DNA from: Oscillospiraceae bacterium
GTDB taxonomy: Bacteria > Bacillota > Clostridia > UBA1381 > UBA9506
Reading direction: 5' to 3'
Assembly: GCA_015069045.1 (NCBI GenBank)
Contig: SVJJ01000007.1
Location: forward strand, 24,760-88,759
Length of the DNA: 64,000 bases
Part shown: piece after piece, positions 35,545-43,846 of the stretch
How the letters are laid out: the number at the start of each line of letters is the position of its first letter
Numbering within the stretch: the stretch's first letter is position 1
Translations under genes and position numbers: made by a program
The notes under the pieces: model-generated
Told to the model about the DNA's origin: nothing
The model's database searches: none
What the model saw: only the letters and a program-made list of their open reading frames with translations

Positions 35545-36468
35545 TTATTTTTGTATCATACTCACATCCCGTTCAATGGGTTCGTTAAAAATCATGTGAT
35601 GATATACCTCTTTTTTCTCACCTTCGATTAAAAACTGTACCTTATCCACATTGGAAAGCTCTGTTAATGTGTTTACCACAGAGAAAATGGTAAGCCGTTC
35701 TGCTGATGTGCCCACGTTATTCTTGGTGATAAAATCAGAGGAGAGATTAACAAAGCAAACCTTGTCCTTTGTTTCTACAGACCGAATTTTTGTTTCTGCC
35801 GGAATGGTTCGCCCTGCGTACTGCGATTGTGGACCACGGATTAATTCTGTAACGACCATTTTTTCCATAGATTCTCCCCGGGGTACTTTTATTCTGCGAA
35901 TCTCCCGCACAAGATACTCTGCATTCAAATCAGAAAAATATAAGGTAATATTAGACTCATCCATCATAAGGGCATCTGCATCAAACACCACGTCCGATTC
36001 CTTTAAAACGCCTTGTTCTTCACCACTTGCCGAAATCAATGGATTACCCTCTACTGTTAAATATACACGGTCAATACCACGAATGGAACACAAGGATTTT
36101 ACAACCGCAACCTGTGCCAATACATCATAAATACTTTCTTCATGATAAAATTCTTTGGATACATCCACATTAACCTGGCTTAAATTTTGGGTAATGGATA
36201 AAAGACGTGTACCTACCCGAACAGAGCGAGCCAAATCACCATCCTGAGGTCCTTCCAATAAAGCTTCCATAACATAGGCAGGCAAGGCCTCTTCTTCCTG
36301 GCCTTTAATATCCAAATTCACACTAACCAAATCCGTACCCGCTTTGTTGGCAAAATACAAAACGGCAACATCCTGTTGTTCCCCGGAAATTTCTTTAGAG
36401 CCTTGTAAACCACATCCGGCCAGCATTGTAACAATCAGAAACCATATAAGCAAATATCGTTTTTTCAT
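35545..36468 (-). CDS. GerMN-domain lipoprotein
   Basis: This 307-residue lipoprotein has a signal peptide with lipobox LAGC. Two GerMN domains follow (about 40-160 and 175-300), recognisable by the repeated pattern YVMEALLEGPQDG and VVTELIRGPQSQYAGRTIPA. B. subtilis GerM is needed for sporulation and germination and acts outside the engulfing membrane. It lies between zapA and a stalk-domain protein, with 26-28 bp gaps. Confidence 0.87.
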   Translation of the reverse strand: MKKRYLLIWFLIVTMLAGCGLQGSKEISGEQQDVAVLYFANKAGTDLVSVNLDIKGQEEEALPAYVMEALLEGPQDGDLARSVRVGTRLLSITQNLSQVNVDVSKEFYHEESIYDVLAQVAVVKSLCSIRGIDRVYLTVEGNPLISASGEEQGVLKESDVVFDADALMMDESNITLYFSDLNAEYLVREIRRIKVPRGESMEKMVVTELIRGPQSQYAGRTIPAETKIRSVETKDKVCFVNLSSDFITKNNVGTSAERLTIFSVVNTLTELSNVDKVQFLIEGEKKEVYHHMIFNEPIERDVSMIQK

Positions 36469-36494
36469 CTTAACCTCCCCTTCACTAACCGGTT

Positions 36495-36749
36495 TTAATA
36501 ATGTTGGCGAGAGCTTTGCTTTTTCAACATATCGTATTCGCGACGCAAACGTACATATTCATCAGCCACGTTCAACGCTGCCAAAACTGCTGTGTGGGTT
36601 GTATTAAGTCCCGGATTTAGACGAGAAACTTCCTTCATCTTTTTGTCCACAATATCTGCAACCCCCAACATATACTCCCGAGATGCTGAGGATGCAAGGG
36701 TATACTCCTGGTTGTTAATTTTAACCACAAGCGTATTTTTTTCAGACAT
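36495..36749 (-). CDS. zapA: Cell division protein ZapA
   Basis: The 84-residue FtsZ-ring-associated protein has the N-terminal fold VVKINNQEYTLASSASREYM followed by helices ending in a short coiled coil (AALNVADEYVRLRREYDML). The ATG at 36749 follows GAGGGAGG; the track start at 36782 lacks a ribosome site. It lies downstream of carD in the same direction. Confidence 0.9.
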   Translation of the reverse strand: MSEKNTLVVKINNQEYTLASSASREYMLGVADIVDKKMKEVSRLNPGLNTTHTAVLAALNVADEYVRLRREYDMLKKQSSRQHY

Positions 36750-36808
36750 ATGAGCCTCCCTCTGTTCACGCAATGTGAACAATATCCATACAAATGCACT
36801 GCCCCGAG

Positions 36809-37300
36809 TTAGGCAAGTTCGCTTTCAATAACATGTTTCATAAACGACTCAATTTCACACTGGCTACTGGATGTTGCAATAACAAGTTCGCTCACTAAAA
36901 TTTGTTTAGCATTGGACAACATTTTCCGCTCACTGGTGGATAGCCCCCGTATCTGATCGCGATACATCAAATTTTTTACCACATAAACTACTTCATAAAT
37001 ATTACCGCTTTTAATACGCGACATATTCTCACGCTGTCTTTTGTTCCAACTTATATCCATCTCCGTAGAACAGGTTTTAAATGTCTCCATTACGGCATGG
37101 GCCTCTGTATCATCAATCACATCACGCAACCCAATGTCATTGGCTGTTTGCATGGGGATCATAACCTTCATATCCCCCACAGGTATGCGCATGATGTAAT
37201 AATCTTGTTTAACTCCCATTATTTCGCGTTCTTCAATAGATTCAATAACGCCTGCTCCATGCATGGGATACACGACTTTAGAGCCTATGTGATACTGCAT
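36809..37300 (-). CDS. CarD/CdnL-family transcription factor
   Basis: The 163-residue protein has the N-terminal RNA-polymerase-interacting Tudor-like domain (KVVYPMHGAGVIESIEEREIMG) and a helical C-terminal DNA-binding domain. CarD family proteins bind the beta subunit and stabilise open complexes, notably at rRNA promoters. The ATG at 37300 is preferred over 37315. It has its own consensus promoter and heads the zapA-gerM-like operon. Confidence 0.92.
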   Translation of the reverse strand: MQYHIGSKVVYPMHGAGVIESIEEREIMGVKQDYYIMRIPVGDMKVMIPMQTANDIGLRDVIDDTEAHAVMETFKTCSTEMDISWNKRQRENMSRIKSGNIYEVVYVVKNLMYRDQIRGLSTSERKMLSNAKQILVSELVIATSSSQCEIESFMKHVIESELA

Positions 37301-37360
37301 GGTAAGTCCCCCCATTCAGTCCGACATACAGAGTCTGTAACTGTATATTCCTCTAATTCT

Positions 37361-37389
37361 ATTGTAATACAATTCCAAGTCGTTGTCAA
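37361..37389 (-). promoter_or_regulatory. Sigma-A promoter of carD
   Basis: Minus-strand TTGACA (37384-37389) and TACAAT (37361-37366), spacer 17 bp. Confidence 0.82.
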
Positions 37390-37422
37390 GCCTTGTTAAC
37401 CACAAAAAGTGTCACCCGACTG

Positions 37423-37462
37423 CAAAAAAACACGGCGACTCTGCAAAAAGCAAAGTCGCCGT
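37423..37462 (-). terminator. Terminator of abrB
   Basis: Minus-strand ACGGCGACT/AGTCGCCGT stem with a 13-nt loop followed by GTTTTTTT. Confidence 0.9.
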
Positions 37463-37483
37463 CACCATTTCCATGCTATAAAA

Positions 37484-37723
37484 TCAATTCTTTAATTCTG
37501 CCATGCAATTAGAACAAACGTTTCTACCCTTAAATATAAAAACATCCTTCGCGTTTCCGCAAAAAACACAAGAGGGCTCGTATTTTCTTAATATAATTGT
37601 GCTCCCGTCCACATATATTTCCAGGGAATCCTTTTCCGCGATATCTAAGGTTCTTCTAAGCTCAATAGGCAAAACAATTCTGCCGAGCTCGTCAACCTTT
37701 CTCACAATGCCCGTTGATTTCAT
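37484..37723 (-). CDS. abrB: AbrB-family transition-state regulator with C-terminal zinc-finger-like tail
   Basis: The 79 residues begin with a full AbrB swapped-hairpin DNA-binding domain (MKSTGIVRKVDELGRIVLPI, to about residue 50). Instead of the Bacillus multimerisation domain the tail has CVFCGNAKDVFIFKGRNVCSNC, a CxxC-x15-CxxC pair likely to bind zinc. Such short forms are known in Clostridia. AbrB proteins repress stationary-phase and sporulation genes. It is monocistronic with its own promoter and terminator. Confidence 0.9.
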   Translation of the reverse strand: MKSTGIVRKVDELGRIVLPIELRRTLDIAEKDSLEIYVDGSTIILRKYEPSCVFCGNAKDVFIFKGRNVCSNCMAELKN

Positions 37724-37758
37724 GATTTAGCCTCCTGCAAATTTCATATGTCCTATTC

Positions 37759-37787
37759 ATCATAACATAAAACATAAAATACGTCAA
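37759..37787 (-). promoter_or_regulatory. Sigma-A promoter of abrB
   Basis: Minus-strand TTGACG (37782-37787) and TATGAT (37759-37764), spacer 17 bp. Confidence 0.78.
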
Positions 37788-37848
37788 GTCGAATCTTGTA
37801 ATTTTATATAATTTTCTATATAATGTTTAAGTAGATAATTGATTGTAC

Positions 37849-37877
37849 TTGACTTTTTTCCGAACGGTTGATATAAT
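37849..37877 (+). promoter_or_regulatory. Sigma-A promoter of the Na+-pump beta subunit gene
   Basis: TTGACT (37849-37854) and TATAAT (37872-37877), spacer 17 bp, extended TGa. It leaves a leader of about 100 nt in which no known riboswitch is recognised. Confidence 0.8.
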
Positions 37878-37981
37878 GATTTTTAATGTGATTTATAAGA
37901 AGTGTGCCATAACAATTATGATCCATTGTGGTCCATTTTTAAGAAAAATAAAACTGAATAATAAAATAAAGGAGCAAAACC

Positions 37982-39079
37982 ATGGAAATTATTTACGAAA
38001 ATGTTATGCAAATTACCTGGCAACAGATGGTCATGTGGGTAATTGGTGCTGTGCTGATTTATCTTGCAATTAAAAAGGATATGGAGCCAACACTTTTGTT
38101 GCCTATGGGTTTTGGCGCCATTTTGGTCAACTTGCCGAATTCCGGTGCAGTTGAGACAGTTAAGACCTTATTTGAGGCCGGTATTTCAAATGAGTTATTT
38201 CCCTTAATTTTGTTTATAGGCATTGGTGCTATGATTGACTTTGGCCCTTTGCTTTCCAACCCTAAATTAATGATATTTGGTGCCGCGGCACAATTCGGTA
38301 TTTTCTTTACCCTCTGCGTTGCTTCCATGTTTTTTGGTCTTAACGATGCAGCTTCTATTGCTATCATCGGCGCGGCAGATGGCCCTACCTCCATTGTTGT
38401 TGCTCAAAAACTTAATTCAAATTATTTAGGTGCCATCATGGTGGCTGCTTATTCCTATATGGCCTTGGTACCCATTATTCAGCCGCCGGTTATCCGGGCA
38501 CTGACAACCAAAAAAGAACGTTTGATTCGTATGCCCTATGCACAAAAAACAGTTTCCCAGAGAACTAAAATTCTATTCCCCATTATTATTACAATTATTG
38601 CCGGTTTGGTTGCGCCTGAATCTGTGGCTTTGATTGGCTTTTTAATGTTTGGCAACCTAATTCGGGAGTGTGGCGTGCTCAATTCCCTCTCTGAAACAGC
38701 TCAAAAAGTGCTGGCAAACCTGATTACTATTTTCTTAGGTATTACCATTGCCTTTAAAATGCAAGCTGCCGATTTTTTAGCCGTTGACACCTTACTGATT
38801 TTAGGTCTGGGTTTGGTGGCATTTATTGTTGATACAGCCGGTGGTGTATTGTTCGCCAAGTTCCTGAATCTCTTTTTAAAGAATGGTAATAAAATTAACC
38901 CCATGATTGGCGCAGCCGGTATATCCGCCTTCCCCATGTCTGGACGTGTTGTGCATAAAATGGGTCTTAAGGAAGACCCCCAAAACTTCCTGCTGATGCA
39001 CTCTATTGGTGTGAACGTATCCGGCCAGATTGCTTCCGTTATTGCCGGCGGTTTAATTTTAAATTTCTTTATGGGTTAA
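37982..39079 (+). CDS. Sodium ion-translocating decarboxylase beta subunit
   Basis: The 365-residue membrane protein has about ten segments and the hallmark GAADGPTSIVVAQKL and SAFPMSGRVVHKM blocks of OadB/GcdB/MmdB proteins. The beta subunit carries out carboxybiotin decarboxylation coupled to Na+ export. Partner alpha and biotin subunits are not in the window, so the acid used (oxaloacetate, methylmalonyl-CoA, glutaconyl-CoA or malonate) is unknown. AAAGGAG precedes the ATG. A tiny gamma-like subunit follows 12 bp later. Confidence 0.93.
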   Translation: MEIIYENVMQITWQQMVMWVIGAVLIYLAIKKDMEPTLLLPMGFGAILVNLPNSGAVETVKTLFEAGISNELFPLILFIGIGAMIDFGPLLSNPKLMIFGAAAQFGIFFTLCVASMFFGLNDAASIAIIGAADGPTSIVVAQKLNSNYLGAIMVAAYSYMALVPIIQPPVIRALTTKKERLIRMPYAQKTVSQRTKILFPIIITIIAGLVAPESVALIGFLMFGNLIRECGVLNSLSETAQKVLANLITIFLGITIAFKMQAADFLAVDTLLILGLGLVAFIVDTAGGVLFAKFLNLFLKNGNKINPMIGAAGISAFPMSGRVVHKMGLKEDPQNFLLMHSIGVNVSGQIASVIAGGLILNFFMG

Positions 39080-39091
39080 GGAGGTAATAAA

Positions 39092-39223
39092 ATGAATTTT
39101 AATCCTATGAACTTTATTACAAATTTACGCTATATGGGGATTGGTATGCTGAGCATTTTTATTGTTATCGGCATAATTATGTTACTAACCATGATTCTCA
39201 ATCATATGTCAAAGGAAAAATAA
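39092..39223 (+). CDS. Very short OadG-like gamma subunit of the Na+-pump decarboxylase
   Basis: This 43-residue ORF is too short for the supplied track. AAGGAGG lies 8 nt before ATG 39092. The peptide has one membrane helix (MGIGMLSIFIVIGIIMLLTM) like the N-terminal helix of OadG gamma subunits, which stabilise the alpha-beta complex. It lacks the Pro/Ala-rich linker and the C-terminal zinc-binding part of usual gamma subunits. The position right after the beta gene supports the role. The last 21 bases lie inside a 97-bp tandem duplication. Confidence 0.65.
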   Translation: MNFNPMNFITNLRYMGIGMLSIFIVIGIIMLLTMILNHMSKEK

Positions 39224-39245
39224 TTGATAGTCGCCGAAAAAGTCC

Positions 39246-39274
39246 TTTACAAGGCTATTCTTTTGTAGTATGAT
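39246..39274 (+). promoter_or_regulatory. Promoter copy 1 (in tandem repeat)
   Basis: TTTACA (39246-39251) and TATGAT (39269-39274), spacer 17 bp; probably serves the gene at 39422. Confidence 0.65.
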
Positions 39275-39342
39275 TAAGAATGAAATCAATTAAAACCTAC
39301 ATATGTCAAAGGAAAAATAATTGATAGTCGCCGAAAAAGTCC

Positions 39343-39371
39343 TTTACAAGGCTATTCTTTTGTAGTATGAT
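39343..39371 (+). promoter_or_regulatory. Promoter copy 2 (in tandem repeat)
   Basis: Identical to copy 1 and 97 bp downstream; the closer promoter to the gene at 39422. Confidence 0.68.
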
Positions 39372-39421
39372 TAAGAATGAAATCAATTAAAACCTAAAGC
39401 AAGGATTAAAGAGGAAGTAAA

Positions 39422-40033
39422 ATGGTTATTAACTTTAACAGAACTGCCGCATATCGTTGCCCCAGCTGCGGCGAAATATCTTTTGGAGATTTCTCCATGT
39501 TTGAATTATCTGGTACAAAAGCTATCAGTATTCGTTGTAACTGTGGACAGTCCAGTTTAATGATTGCATCAGAAAACAAAAATAATTTCATTTTGTCTTT
39601 AGATTGTATTGTTTGCGACGAAACACACAAATTTTCTCTGCCCTTTCAATCTCTAGCTAAGAAGGATTGTGCGGAATTTACTTGTCCAAATGTTATGGTT
39701 GGGCTAATTTTCATTGGCCGAAGCGAAGCAGTGCATAATGCCGTTATTCGTAATGAACATTATATAGAGGAGGTCATATCGGCTTGCGGTTTAGAGCATA
39801 CCGGCAAAAATGGTGTGACAATGTTGAAGGCCTTGGATAAAATTCAAGAACTTTCTGATGAGGAAAATTTATTTTGCGAATGCGGCTCCAACATGATTGA
39901 TGTAGAGGTGCGGGAGGATGACTTAGTGCTAGAATGCTGCATGTGCGGTGCTTCTCTAACCTTAACAGCAGATATGGTTCGAAATAGCGACTTTACCCAT
40001 ATTGAACAAATCATTTTAAAACAAAAAAAATAA
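39422..40033 (+). CDS. Cysteine-rich (zinc-ribbon-like) protein of unknown function
   Basis: The 203-residue cytoplasmic protein carries several Cys pairs: CPSC near residue 13, CNC near 39, CIVC near 62, CEC near 154 and CCMC near 176. The N- and C-terminal pairs look like zinc-ribbon knuckles flanking a short beta-rich core (about 30-100) and a helical segment (about 105-145). I know no function for it. It is transcribed from the duplicated promoter and followed 14 bp later by another Cys-motif protein. The context suggests metal or redox handling, but that is inference. Confidence 0.7.
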   Translation: MVINFNRTAAYRCPSCGEISFGDFSMFELSGTKAISIRCNCGQSSLMIASENKNNFILSLDCIVCDETHKFSLPFQSLAKKDCAEFTCPNVMVGLIFIGRSEAVHNAVIRNEHYIEEVISACGLEHTGKNGVTMLKALDKIQELSDEENLFCECGSNMIDVEVREDDLVLECCMCGASLTLTADMVRNSDFTHIEQIILKQKK

Positions 40034-40047
40034 CATAGAAAGCCGGT

Positions 40048-40473
40048 ATGGAAGAAAAAATGAGCAAAAAAGAGTTGGCTATGGAACTGTTTGATGCTGG
40101 TTATAATTGCGCCCAGGCTGTCTTGTTAGCCTTTAGTGATGACCTGGACCTATCCCCCACCCAGGCAGCAAAAATAGCCTTACCTTTTGGGGGTGGTATG
40201 GGTCAGTTGCGAGAGGTTTGCGGTGCCTTAAGTGGTGCTTTTATGGTGCTTGGTTTAAGAGATTCTGCCTCTGCGCCACCTGTATCTGCTGAAAAAGCAG
40301 AATGTTACACAAAGGTACGAGAAATGGCAGAGACTTTTCGTTTAGCCAATGGTTCTATTTTGTGTCGAGAATTATTAGCTCAATCACGAAAAGATAAACC
40401 TAAAAACTGCCGGGAATTAGTAGGCAATACGGCAGAACAGCTGGACCACTTTATACAAAAAAATAAATCATAA
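40048..40473 (+). CDS. C_GCAxxG_C_C family protein
   Basis: The 141-residue helical protein shows the family pattern YNCAQAVLLAF, GGGMGQLREVCGALSGA, ILCRELL and a last Cys in KNCREL, giving conserved Cys residues likely to bind a metal or act in redox chemistry. Members often sit near redox or transport genes; the biochemical role is not established. Start ATG 40048 has only a weak ribosome site, and ATG 40060 is an alternative. It is probably in one operon with the Cys-rich protein upstream. Confidence 0.85.
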   Translation: MEEKMSKKELAMELFDAGYNCAQAVLLAFSDDLDLSPTQAAKIALPFGGGMGQLREVCGALSGAFMVLGLRDSASAPPVSAEKAECYTKVREMAETFRLANGSILCRELLAQSRKDKPKNCRELVGNTAEQLDHFIQKNKS

Positions 40474-40515
40474 AAAGGCTGTTGCAAAGAATTTGTCTTT
40501 GCAACAGCCTGTTTA
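40472..40515. terminator. Bidirectional terminator
   Basis: AGGCTGTTGCAAAG/CTTTGCAACAGCCT perfect stem with loop AATTTGT. T-runs are better on the minus strand, so it mainly ends the aminotransferase transcript. Confidence 0.88.
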
Positions 40516-40534
40516 ATATACCATATTCGTAAAA

Positions 40535-41728
40535 TTAAATACCATTACTCTTTAAAAACTTTTCTAAACGGTCTATGCCTTCACGAATTGTATCCATGGA
40601 TACGGCATAGGACCAACGTACGAAATCGTCGGCGCCAAAGCCACTGCAGGGAACAACCGCTACCTTAGCCTCTTGTAATAAAACCTCAGCAAAATCATCC
40701 GAGGTTTCAATTTTCTTCCCTGCCAATTCGCTACCCTTCAAACCGCTAATGTTCATTAGCACATAAAAAGCACCCTGTGGTTTTCTGCAGGATACACCAC
40801 AAATGGCATTAATGCGGTCTACCATATAATCCCGGCGTTCACGAAATGCCTTTTTCATAGTCTCAATTTCTTCACGTCCGCCGGAAAGCGCTGCAACGGT
40901 AGCTGCCTGCGCAATAGAGTTAGGATTGGAAGAAGCATGAGATTGCACATTGGCCATAACTTTGGCAATCTCGGTAGGTGCTGCTGCAAAGCCAATACGC
41001 CAACCTGTCATGGCATATGTCTTGGATACGCCATTTATGATGATGGTCCGCGCCTTAATTTCTTCTCCTAAAGATGCAATGCTAACATGCTTACCTTCAT
41101 AAATTAAATGCTCATAAATTTCATCAGAAATGATATATAAATCATGACGAATGACAAAATTTGCAATTGCCAGGAGTTCTTCCTCATCATACACCATGCC
41201 GGTGGGATTAGAGGGACTATTCAACACAATAGCCCGTGTTTTATCAGTTAAAACTGCCTCTAAATCTTCTATCTTGACCTTAAAATTGTTTTCTTCCCTG
41301 GTTTCCACAACTACTGGTACACCGTCAGCCAATTTAACCATTTCAGGATAACTAACCCAAAAGGGTGCAGGAATAACAACCTCATCGCCGGGATTTAAAA
41401 TTGCCGTAAAGGCATTAACCAAGGAATGCTTGGCCCCATTACTAACAACAATTTGACTTGGTTCGTAGGAAAGGCCATTTTCGCGCAAAAACTTCTCAGC
41501 AACAGCCTTGCGAAGCTCCATTGTGCCGGCAGCAGGGGTATATTTGGTTTTACCCTCACGAATGGCAGAAATGGCCGCCTCTTGTATATAGGTCGGTGTG
41601 TCAAAATCCGGCTCACCGGCACCAAAACCCACCACATTAATGCCTTCCGCACGCATTGCTTTAAATTTAGAATCAATGGCTAAGGTAGTGGATGCTTTAA
41701 CTCCCTTTGCTTTTTCAGATAAATACAT
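40535..41728 (-). CDS. Aspartate aminotransferase-type class I/II aminotransferase
   Basis: The 397-residue fold type I PLP enzyme has the Schiff-base lysine motif SKTYAMTGWRIGF, the NSPSNPTGMVY block and the C-terminal substrate Arg in VRWSYAVS. It closely resembles AspB/AspC Ib-subgroup enzymes that interconvert aspartate and 2-oxoglutarate with oxaloacetate and glutamate. Other amino-acid specificities in the family are possible. It is a single gene with its own promoter and terminator. Confidence 0.93.
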   Translation of the reverse strand: MYLSEKAKGVKASTTLAIDSKFKAMRAEGINVVGFGAGEPDFDTPTYIQEAAISAIREGKTKYTPAAGTMELRKAVAEKFLRENGLSYEPSQIVVSNGAKHSLVNAFTAILNPGDEVVIPAPFWVSYPEMVKLADGVPVVVETREENNFKVKIEDLEAVLTDKTRAIVLNSPSNPTGMVYDEEELLAIANFVIRHDLYIISDEIYEHLIYEGKHVSIASLGEEIKARTIIINGVSKTYAMTGWRIGFAAAPTEIAKVMANVQSHASSNPNSIAQAATVAALSGGREEIETMKKAFRERRDYMVDRINAICGVSCRKPQGAFYVLMNISGLKGSELAGKKIETSDDFAEVLLQEAKVAVVPCSGFGADDFVRWSYAVSMDTIREGIDRLEKFLKSNGI

Positions 41729-41812
41729 CTTTTCTCTCCGTTCCTATGGTGCATTTTATAAAAATGAACCAAAAAATTTTAAAAAATCATTTTATTGTTT
41801 TTATATAGGGAT

Positions 41813-41841
41813 ATTTTACTATATTTCTTATAAAAATGCAA
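41813..41841 (-). promoter_or_regulatory. Sigma-A promoter of the aminotransferase gene
   Basis: Minus-strand TTGCAT (41836-41841) and TAAAAT (41813-41818), spacer 17 bp, in a very A+T-rich gap. Confidence 0.65.
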
Positions 41842-41859
41842 GTAGTTTTTTTCAAAATT

Positions 41860-42804
41860 TCATTTTATTACTTTTTGTACATATCGAATTAAATTTTCGT
41901 GGGTTAGTTTACGAATGCGTTGCTTTGACCATCCTCTATGCTCTAATGTCTCAAATAAAAAGCAATATCCTGCCGGGCTCTCAAGACCTATGGTCATAGG
42001 AGGAGTAAAGCCATCAAAATCTGAACCAAGTCCAATACAATCTTCCCCGGCAATAGATATAATATGTTCTAAGTGCGCCACGCAATCATCAATAGAAGCG
42101 GAATCTCCATCTGTTAAAAATGCAGGATACAAATTTAGACCAATAAAACCACCCTGCTTCTCTATAGCTATAATTTGGTCATCAGACAGATTGCGATGAT
42201 GATTTGCAATGGCTCTCGCGTTAGAGTGTGATGCCATAACAGGTGCACGGCTCTCTGCTAAAACATCCCAAAATCCTTGAACGGACAAATGAGAAACATC
42301 AATCATCATGCCCAATTGGTTCATTTCTCTTACAACCGACCGGCCAAACTCTGTCAGTCCGCCGCCTCGTTGTTCCCCCACTCCATCTGCCAGCTCATTA
42401 GCCCCATTCCATGTTAAGGTTAGGCCGCGAACACCTAAGCGGTAAAACAGTCGCAAATTGGTCAAGGAGCCCATGAGTGCATTGCCATTTTCTATGGTGA
42501 GTATGGCACTTAACTTTCCCGGCGAAAACGCCTGCTGACAATCGGTTGCCGTTAAAAGTTGTTGCATGTTCTCTTTATTTTGCTCTAAAGTCCTGTAGAA
42601 AACATCCAGCATTTGCATGACGTCTTCCAAGGGTGTTTTACTCTCATCATCCACCCACACAGCAAAAAATTGAGTGTATCCGCCATAGGCTGCTACACTC
42701 TCTAAAGATACATGGAATGAATGGTCTTGTAAACTGCCACCCTTTTTCCACAATTCGTACAGGGTATCACAATGAGCATCTGCAATACAATAGCGATGTA
42801 ACAA
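41860..42804 (-). CDS. Membrane-dipeptidase-type peptidase (M19)
   Basis: The 314-residue amidohydrolase-fold dipeptidase has the N-terminal metal motif ADAHCDTLY, the bridging Glu in TIENGNALMG, and MIDVSHLSVQGFWDV and SHSNARAIANHHRN with metal His residues. Bacterial M19 enzymes cleave dipeptides, often with a D-residue at the end. There is no signal peptide, so it is cytoplasmic. Translation starts at TTG, 7 nt after GGAGG. It stands alone between the aminotransferase and yraN. Confidence 0.92.
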   Translation of the reverse strand: MLHRYCIADAHCDTLYELWKKGGSLQDHSFHVSLESVAAYGGYTQFFAVWVDDESKTPLEDVMQMLDVFYRTLEQNKENMQQLLTATDCQQAFSPGKLSAILTIENGNALMGSLTNLRLFYRLGVRGLTLTWNGANELADGVGEQRGGGLTEFGRSVVREMNQLGMMIDVSHLSVQGFWDVLAESRAPVMASHSNARAIANHHRNLSDDQIIAIEKQGGFIGLNLYPAFLTDGDSASIDDCVAHLEHIISIAGEDCIGLGSDFDGFTPPMTIGLESPAGYCFLFETLEHRGWSKQRIRKLTHENLIRYVQKVIK

Positions 42805-42863
42805 AGCAATTCCTCCTATGATGCATTATAACGCAAATCCTGCCTGTGTAAAAATGCTTATCC

Positions 42864-43232
42864 TTATGGCATGAATGCATTGGGGATATGCCGCACCTCC
42901 TGTATGGATGCGCCACTATGCAGCACCTCAATCACATCAAAGCTATAATTTGCCTGTAAAGAAAATTCACTAATATAAGTATATGCTGTTTTAATAATTT
43001 TTTGCTGCTTATTTTTCGTCACAAACTCGCAAGGCAAACCAAAAGCCTCACTATTTCTGGTTTTGACCTCCACAAAAGCAACCGTATCGCCTTTTTGCGC
43101 CACAATATCCAGTTCCCCTATGATTTTGCCCACTGCCCTTTGATAGTTTTTAGTTAAAATCTTGTACCCTTGTTTTTTTAAATAGCGACAGGCCGCTTTT
43201 TCACCAAGCTGACCTATTTTTTGCACATTCAT
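42864..43232 (-). CDS. yraN: YraN family endonuclease-like protein (UPF0102)
   Basis: The 122-residue protein has a PD-(D/E)XK-like core: GELDIVAQKGDTVAFVEVKTRN matches the E-x-D-x(n)-E-x-K pattern. The function is not established; a nuclease or Holliday-junction role has been proposed for the family. It overlaps rnhB by 4 bp (ATGA), the usual rnhB-yraN pair. Confidence 0.92.
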   Translation of the reverse strand: MNVQKIGQLGEKAACRYLKKQGYKILTKNYQRAVGKIIGELDIVAQKGDTVAFVEVKTRNSEAFGLPCEFVTKNKQQKIIKTAYTYISEFSLQANYSFDVIEVLHSGASIQEVRHIPNAFMP

Positions 43233-43846
43233 TCGTCACTTTCCTTTGCCAAAATTTTTGTTAAAAAGGACATTCGATGGGCCGGACAAGGGCCTAATTT
43301 ACGAATTAACTCACAATGGCTAGCACTGCCATAACCTTTGTGTTTTTCAAACCCATATTGAGGATATCGCATTCCCAACTCCTCAAGACAATAATGGTCT
43401 CTGGCCACCTTGGCCAAGATAGATGCCGCTGCAATGGATTGACTAAGGGAATCTCCTTTTTTAATACAGAGATTCGGTTCCGGTAAGCCACGGCTAATGT
43501 TACCATCTACCAAAATTAAATCCGGCCTGATGCTAAGACCTTCAATGGCTTTTTTCATTGCCAGCATGGTGGCATTTAAAATGTTAATTTCATCAATGGT
43601 TTTTTCATCAACACAAGCAATGGAATAAGCTAAGGCTTCCTTTTGAATAAGCGGAAACAAAGCCTCTCTTTTTTTCTCAGTAAGGGTCTTAGAATCATTG
43701 ATGGCCTCCATATAAAATCCCGGTGGCAAAATCACAGCTGCTGCATACACAGCGCCGGCTAAAGGACCACGTCCTGCCTCATCTACCCCGGCTAAATATT
43801 GTATTCCCTGCTTTAGATATTCTCTGTCAAATTCTTCTCTGGTCAT
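43229..43846 (-). CDS. rnhB: Ribonuclease HII
   Basis: The 205-residue nuclease removes ribonucleotides from DNA. Acidic residues are in GVDEAGRGPLAG, ILVDGN and KVARDHY. The ATG at 43846 overlaps the rbgA stop (ATGA) and follows GGAGG; the track start at 43864 is 6 codons earlier without support. It sits in lepB-rbgA-rnhB-yraN. Confidence 0.95.
   Translation of the reverse strand: MTREEFDREYLKQGIQYLAGVDEAGRGPLAGAVYAAAVILPPGFYMEAINDSKTLTEKKREALFPLIQKEALAYSIACVDEKTIDEINILNATMLAMKKAIEGLSIRPDLILVDGNISRGLPEPNLCIKKGDSLSQSIAAASILAKVARDHYCLEELGMRYPQYGFEKHKGYGSASHCELIRKLGPCPAHRMSFLTKILAKESDE

Larger units (their letters stand above)
39203..39396 (+). repeat. Perfect 97-bp tandem duplication
   Basis: Bases 39203-39299 and 39300-39396 are identical. 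Each unit contains the last codons and stop of the small gamma gene and a TTTACA-17-TATGAT promoter. The first unit continues upstream into the gene, and the second runs into the leader of the next gene. Confidence 0.97.

Noticed and set aside
36764-36780. GTTCAC/GTGAAC inverted repeat before zapA
   Set aside because: Only 6 bp and with no other copy nearby; not enough to call an operator.
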